DNA of 64,000 bases from Hypomyces perniciosus. Taxonomy: Eukaryota; Ascomycota; Sordariomycetes; Hypocreales; Hypocreaceae. Below are positions 58,345 through 64,000 of this stretch, in pieces (the first letter of the stretch is position 1; every line of letters starts with the position of its first letter). The notes beneath the pieces were generated by a model. It was given only the letters and a program-made list of their open reading frames with translations. It was not told the origin of the DNA and did no database searches. The stretch lies in assembly GCA_008477525.1 (NCBI GenBank), contig SPDT01000001.1, positions 1,054,001-1,118,000 on the forward strand, given 5' to 3'. The position numbers and the translations under genes were made by a program.

Positions 58345-61300
58345 CTGATTAAGAGACCGGAAGCTTTAAAGCTCTTATAATATTATATAGGCCGGAATAT
58401 ATATATAAAAGTAACTATAGTCCCTAAAGATATAGAACTTTAAAGACCAGTAAACTACTGCTGCTACACCTAACTACTAGTTTCTAGCTTATTACCTACT
58501 TATTAGTATTTATTTCTCCTTTAAGTAACTGCTCTTGAACCTCCTCTACTTTTCCTTAAAGTCGCAGCCCCTCGCCTAATATATTTACCTTAAAGAGGGT
58601 CTTTAATATATTAGTCTTTTACTATTCCCAGTAAAGCTAAAAAGACTATTAAAATTAAAAATGCCTTTAATAGCAAATAACCAGCTTGCCTTTAATAAAA
58701 AGGCTATAGTTTAAATATAAAGACTTTTAAGTAGAATTACTTTTTTAAATTATTAACCAGGCCTTTTGGATAATACTTTACTTATAGAAAAAGAATTTAA
58801 TACTTGCATTTAATAAAAAAAAAAAGCAGTAAGTATATTTAAAGAGGAAATATTTAAATACTTTTCTTTAAAGGGAGAACCTTTTTTTTAAACTCCTAGA
58901 GATTAAAGGTCTATTGCTTATAATTAGCTTATTATATATTATTAATTTAAAATAACTTTATAAATATAATTAAAGTAAAGTGTAAATTTAAGCTTTTTAT
59001 TAAAAGGAGATATTTAATAGTAATAGGTTAGTTATTTTAAAGAAAAAGGCAGATCTACTAGATTAATTATTTAAAATGAATTTTATTAATAGCTTGAAGA
59101 TAATAATTATAATAGCTTAATTAAATGCTATAAAGCAACTTTATAGATTTTTCGCCTATATTAAACTATTAAATAGAATCTTTATTATTCTTTTTTTAAT
59201 TTAAGATTATTAAAAGCAAGTTCTTTAAAATAACTCCTTTATAGTTTAAGATTTATATATTTTTATAGTGCTTTTCCTTTATAATAAATAAATAAATACT
59301 TTACTATAAAATCCCTATAACTTAACAGGAGTTAATTTATATTAATACTATCGCTAAGACTTTTATATATAGCTGTATTAGTAATATAAATAGCTTTTAA
59401 TAAAAATTTTAATTTTAAAAAAGATATAGAAAAACTAGACTTATTAATTAATAGGGATTATATTAGGATTATACCGCTAATACGGTAAAAAATATAATAA
59501 TTAAAGTATTTAAAGGTTTAAAAAATAGAGAAACCTCTTTAGCTTAGTAATTTATTAGAAATATAATAGTCTTTATTATAAAACCACCTACTAAGCTTTT
59601 AATTATATAAAGTATAATAGTAAGTATTACTTTATTAAAAAGTATAATAACTTTATTTAGCTATACTTTATTAGCAGTAATATTAAACCTACAGTTTATT
59701 AAGCTTAAAAATATAATTACTATATAGATCTATTTATAAGATAACTAGAGAAAATATAGCTAGGTAGCTACTGGCAATATATAAATACTTTATATAATCT
59801 TAATAGCAATATTTATATTATCTCTTTATAATAAAAGGATTAATTAGAAAGTCTATTATTAGCTTTTAAATTTACTGCTATTTTCCTAGGTATTTCTGTT
59901 ATAATTTATAGCTATATAGATATATTTATAAAAATAGTTAATAATTAAAGAGTAGAGAAGAAGTAGTTACTTTATTGTATTATTGCTAATAGCTTAAAAG
60001 AGTTTATTTTAAGAAAACTTTAATTTTAAGAAGCTAATTTTACCCTTTTATAAAAGTATAATTAATAGAATTATCCTTTAACTAGGGATTCTATTATTTT
60101 AATAGCCTTTAAAAAGCAGCTATAATAAGCTATTAAAAAAGGTTAAATAGCTTTTATATTAATAACTGAAAAGAAGTTAAAAGCTAGGCTAAAAGCTTTA
60201 AAAGACCTACTATCTCCCAATTTAAATAAAGCTACTTCCTTAAAAGACTATAAATCAGCTTTATATTTAAAATAACTTCCTATATATTATAATTTTACTA
60301 GTATTTTCTCTATAAAAAAAGCTGCTAATGCATTAATAAGTTAATAGTATACTATTAAATTAAAAGATAGGAAAATGCCTCTATAAAGTCTTATCTATAA
60401 CCTAGTACTTAAAAAGTTAAAAGCTCTCTATAAGTAGTTAAAAAAAGCATTATAGAATATATAGATTTAGCAGTCTATTAGTCTTGCAGGTGCCCCTATA
60501 ACTTTTATATTAAAGAAAGGCAGTAAACTGCAAATATATATTAATTTCTATACTTTAAATAAAATAATTTACAAAAACCGCGCTCTTTTACTATTAATCT
60601 TTAAAAATTTTAATAAACTTTTATATATTAAAATCTTTATTAAACTTAATTTAAAGGATATATATTACTAGATATTTATTTATAAAAAAGATAGGTAAAA
60701 GATAGTATTTCGCTGCCGATATAGATATTTTAAGTGCAATATTATACTATTCGGCTTTATAAATTCCCTTATAACTTTTTAGTAATATATTAATAATACA
60801 CTATAAAATCTAGTTAATTCTATTTATATTATATATTTTAATAATGTATTAATTTATAGCTGCACTTTTAAAAAGTATATATAGTATATTTGCTAGGTTT
60901 TTAAAAAGTTATAAAATATAAAGCTATATATTAATATTAATAAATACATCTTGTATATTACTTTAATACTTTTCTTCAAATATATTATTATATTTCATAG
61001 AATTAAGATAAAATAATTATATATTTAAGCTATTATTAAATAGCTAGTATTTAAAAGTATCTATAATATCTTTATATTTTTAACATTTATAGGGTTTTAC
61101 TATTACTTTATTAGAGATTACAGTAAAATTATAGTACGTTTAATAGATCTTACTTATAGGAATTAAAAGGTTTTTTTCAGTTAAAGCCTAGTGCTTTTAA
61201 AGCTTTTTAATAGCTTAAAGGAAAGTTTTTAAAGAAACCTATTTTAATATATTATAACCTAAAGGCATTAATTTATATAAAGATAAATGTATTAAACTAT

Positions 61301-63719
61301 ATAATTAAGGCAATGTTAGTTTAGTATTAGCGAAATGCCTAGTACTTTATAGTATATATATTAAAAAAGTTAAATAGTTTTAAATTATATTATTATACCT
61401 TTAATACTAAATTCTTTACTATTATAAAGGCTTTTTAAATATAAAGACACTATTTAGTTTATATAGGTATAGAGATTTAAGTTATAATAGACTATTTTAA
61501 CTATTATTACTTTGCAGATAAATAAAAGCTTTTATATTAATAGGCAGAGGCTTTTAATAAACTCGCTTTATTTAATTTTTGCATTAAATATAGGCTAGGA
61601 AAGTTTAACCTTGCTAATGCCTTATCTTAATGCCTTAATTTTTATAATCTTACTAAAATTAAAAAATTACAGTAAGGCTATATATTAATAATTTTATAGT
61701 ATTTTTATAATATAAAAGCTAATAGCCTATATAAATTAAAGGGATCTATAGCAGTATACTATAGTAATTAAGAATATATAAAGTCGCCTATAAATAAAAG
61801 CGTTACTCTAGCATTGCCTGAGGTTAAAGGATAAAGATTAAATGCTATTTAATAGATAGTTTATTTATAGAGTATAGTGGCTAGAGTTATAACTGCTGGT
61901 TTGCAGGTTATATAGTAGATTATTGCAGGTTTGCTGCTAAAACTATAAAAGTCCTTATATTCAATTATTTTATAAGCTTAATAAAGAAATTACTTTCTTT
62001 AATAAAAGGTTTAAAGCTAAAGAGTAATTAATATATCTTATAGTAATAACTAGGTTATTAGTAATAACTAGCTAGTTTACTATTAAGGCAGAGTCTATAT
62101 ATTAATAGGTCTTTATATTAAGATTTTAATATTACTTTATAATAATTTAACTGCTAAATATTAAAGAGTTAATTATACTTTAAAATGCATTATATTTACC
62201 TATTATTAGTAAAGTATAAAGTAAAATATTAAATATTATATATTTATATATTATATTTATTAGAAAATAAAGGCAAGAACCTATTAACCTTATAGTAAAC
62301 TTACTTTATTATTAATACTAAAAAAACCCTTTAAAGAAATTTCTATAGATTTTATTATAGATTTGCCGGAAATTTTAAACTATAAAAGTAAACACCTATA
62401 TAATATAATTTTTATTATTATTAATCGATATAGAAAATATACCCTATATATACCTATAATAGTATATATTATAAATAGTAAAGTTATTAACCTTTTTATA
62501 AAATTTATTTATTTAATTTTTAAAATACTATAAAGAATTATCTTTAACAGAAATCGATTATTTAAGTCTAGATTTTAGTAAAATTTCTATTACCTACTTA
62601 TTTATAAATAGCGATTTAATACCACTTTTTACCTATAAATTAATAGTTAAACTAAATAGTAGAATTAAGCCTTAAAGTATTATTTATATTCTTTTTGCAG
62701 TAAATAATAGGATAATTAGCTGTAAAAATTATCTTTTGCTTAATTCATATATAATAGTGTTAAATATTCTGCAATTAACTATTTACTAGCTTTTTTACTA
62801 CTTAACTATAAGCCTAACACTTTAGGTTATAATAGATTAACCTACTATAAATATTATACCAATATTATTATAAAGGTAAAAAAGCTTTAAGCTATTTATA
62901 AAAAAGCTAAATAAATATTATAATAAAGCTAAAAAGAATATAAAAAGTAATATAACATTTACTGACTTAAAACGAAATTTACTGTAAGCAATTAGGTATT
63001 ACTTTCTATAAAATACCTAAAACTCTAGCAATTTAGTAAAAAACTCGCTAAAAAGTATATTAATCTTTACTAGATTAAACGCTAAATTAGAATAAGTGGA
63101 TTAATATATTTAATTTATCTTTTATTTTCTATTAAAATTTATAATATTTTTAATATTATAAATCTTAAGCTATATTATAGCTATAAAGGAAAACCTTTTA
63201 AGCTAATAGATTACCCTTTTAGCGCTAAAAAGCTCTTTAAAGTTAAGAAAATTATTAATTATAAGTATAAAGGGATATAATATTTATATGTAATTAAATA
63301 GAAAGACTATTTAAAGACTAATAATATTTAATAAAAAAAAAGTAATTTTACTGATATTAAATTAATTTGAAAGTATAAATAGCCATTTATTAATAAATAA
63401 TTAGCTATTATTATTAAATGTTATAAAGTTAAAGGGAGTAAGGTACTATGCAATTTTAACCAGTTAATTGAAAATAAAAAATAAACTTGCAATAGTGTAT
63501 ATTTTATAGTAAATAAGCAGCAATACTACTTATTTACTATAGACTCTTTTTCCTTTTACTTTTTAGCTGGGCTTAACTTTTATTGTATTAATATAAGGTT
63601 CTTTTTGCATTAAATTTATAGAAGTGCTATTATAGATTAGGTTTTTATTAGCCGCTATTATATAATAAAGAAGTAATATTAAAGCATTTACTTTATTAAT
63701 AGGGGATTTTTAAGAATAT
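58345..63719 (+). mobile_element. B3: nearly full-length family B Ty3/gypsy chromovirus relic, RIPed
   Basis: A putative short LTR or leader (58345-58468, starting near ATTAAGAGACCGG and ending CTGCTACA) is followed by gag-side sequence. Reverse transcriptase lies about 60440-60960: an A-G-A-P-I block and R-A-L-N-K-I are readable, and the active site near 60840 is F-N-N-V. F-Y-R-R-F-I-like text lies near 61090. Integrase lies about 62060-62900 and a chromodomain about 63170-63350 (K-K-I-I-N-Y-K-Y-K-G, then K-D-Y). A 3' non-coding part runs to 63719, where a D element starts. All frames are broken. Confidence 0.75.
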
Positions 63720-64000
63720 TGTGGCGGAGCGCGGCACAGCTATATAGAGTATAGAGAGATGGGAAATAAAGCTTGATTTTATGAAAGAGAATATACCGTA
63801 GTGGCCTCACTATATATATATATAGCTAATATAAAGAAGAAGCTGTATACAGGCGCTTATAGTGCCTGTATAGTCTAATATATTACTTATATGATATATA
63901 TGTCAGCTCGTATCTGCTTATATAGCAGATAAGAGCTCCCTAGCGCTGATAAGCAGTAGGGCCCTGGCCTACTTAACCTAATATACCCCCCAGTTAATAA
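63720..64000 (-). mobile_element. D4: 3' LTR and polypurine tract of another copia element, cut by window end
   Basis: The 264-bp D LTR runs 63720-63983 in minus orientation, and TACCCCCCAG after it is the polypurine tract, as in D1. The body continues beyond the window. The left flank AATAT (63715-63719) should recur after its other LTR. Confidence 0.85.

Overview
The window looks like a transposon-packed, AT-rich block of nuclear DNA from a filamentous ascomycete (Pezizomycotina). Most of it carries the signature of repeat-induced point mutation (RIP): old retroelement copies differ from better preserved relatives almost only by C-to-T and G-to-A transitions, coding frames are full of TAA/TAG made from CAA/CAG, and TpA is very common. 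Short spliceosomal introns in the one host-type gene (68 and 64 bp, GT...AG) fit the same group. No bacterial, CRISPR, tRNA or rRNA features were seen. The species cannot be named from the sequence.

I sort the repeats into five LTR-retroelement families, with letters used only here. A: Ty3/gypsy chromovirus, 226-bp LTR. B: Ty3/gypsy chromovirus, badly decayed. C: Ty3/gypsy, 172-bp LTR. D: Ty1/copia, 266-bp LTR, about 7.1 kb. F: Ty3/gypsy chromovirus, about 385-bp LTR. There are also three non-LTR-retroelement repeats: a 1.69-kb element with terminal inverted repeats (TIRs), a 0.4-kb element in two copies, and a 569-bp element in two inverted copies.

Layout. 1-2340: RIPed 3' end of an A element. 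2341-7880: B relic (minus) with a 0.4-kb insertion. 7881-8850: D fragment. 8851-13869: F relic with its 3' LTR. 13870-15755: a 1.9-kb island of normal composition with one intact three-exon NmrA-like oxidoreductase gene. 15756-45447: an old D copy (E1, plus strand) split by nested insertions: the TIR element inside its 5' LTR, a C fragment, a 569-bp element, the intact A element (20453-25872), D1 (minus, 26262-33394) and D2 (plus, 34457-41866, itself holding a solo LTR). 45574-57513: three C copies with a 0.4-kb and a 569-bp insertion. 57514-63719: two B pieces head to head. 63720-64000: the start of another minus-strand D element that leaves the window.

Target-site duplications (AATAT, CTTCT, GAAAT, AAAGC, ATTAT) and empty sites in sister copies fix the insertion order: B and E1 are oldest, then C, D1 and D2, and the A element is the latest large insertion. 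A is structurally complete: LTRs identical at 225 of 226 positions, open gag and pol, perfect target duplication, polypurine tract, and an 11-nt primer site exactly complementary to an 11-nt LTR segment 41 nt downstream of a TATA box. This is the hallmark of Tf1-type self-primed reverse transcription. Pol ends in a chromodomain, which in known chromoviruses guides integration to heterochromatin; that fits its position inside a RIPed, probably heterochromatic, repeat block.
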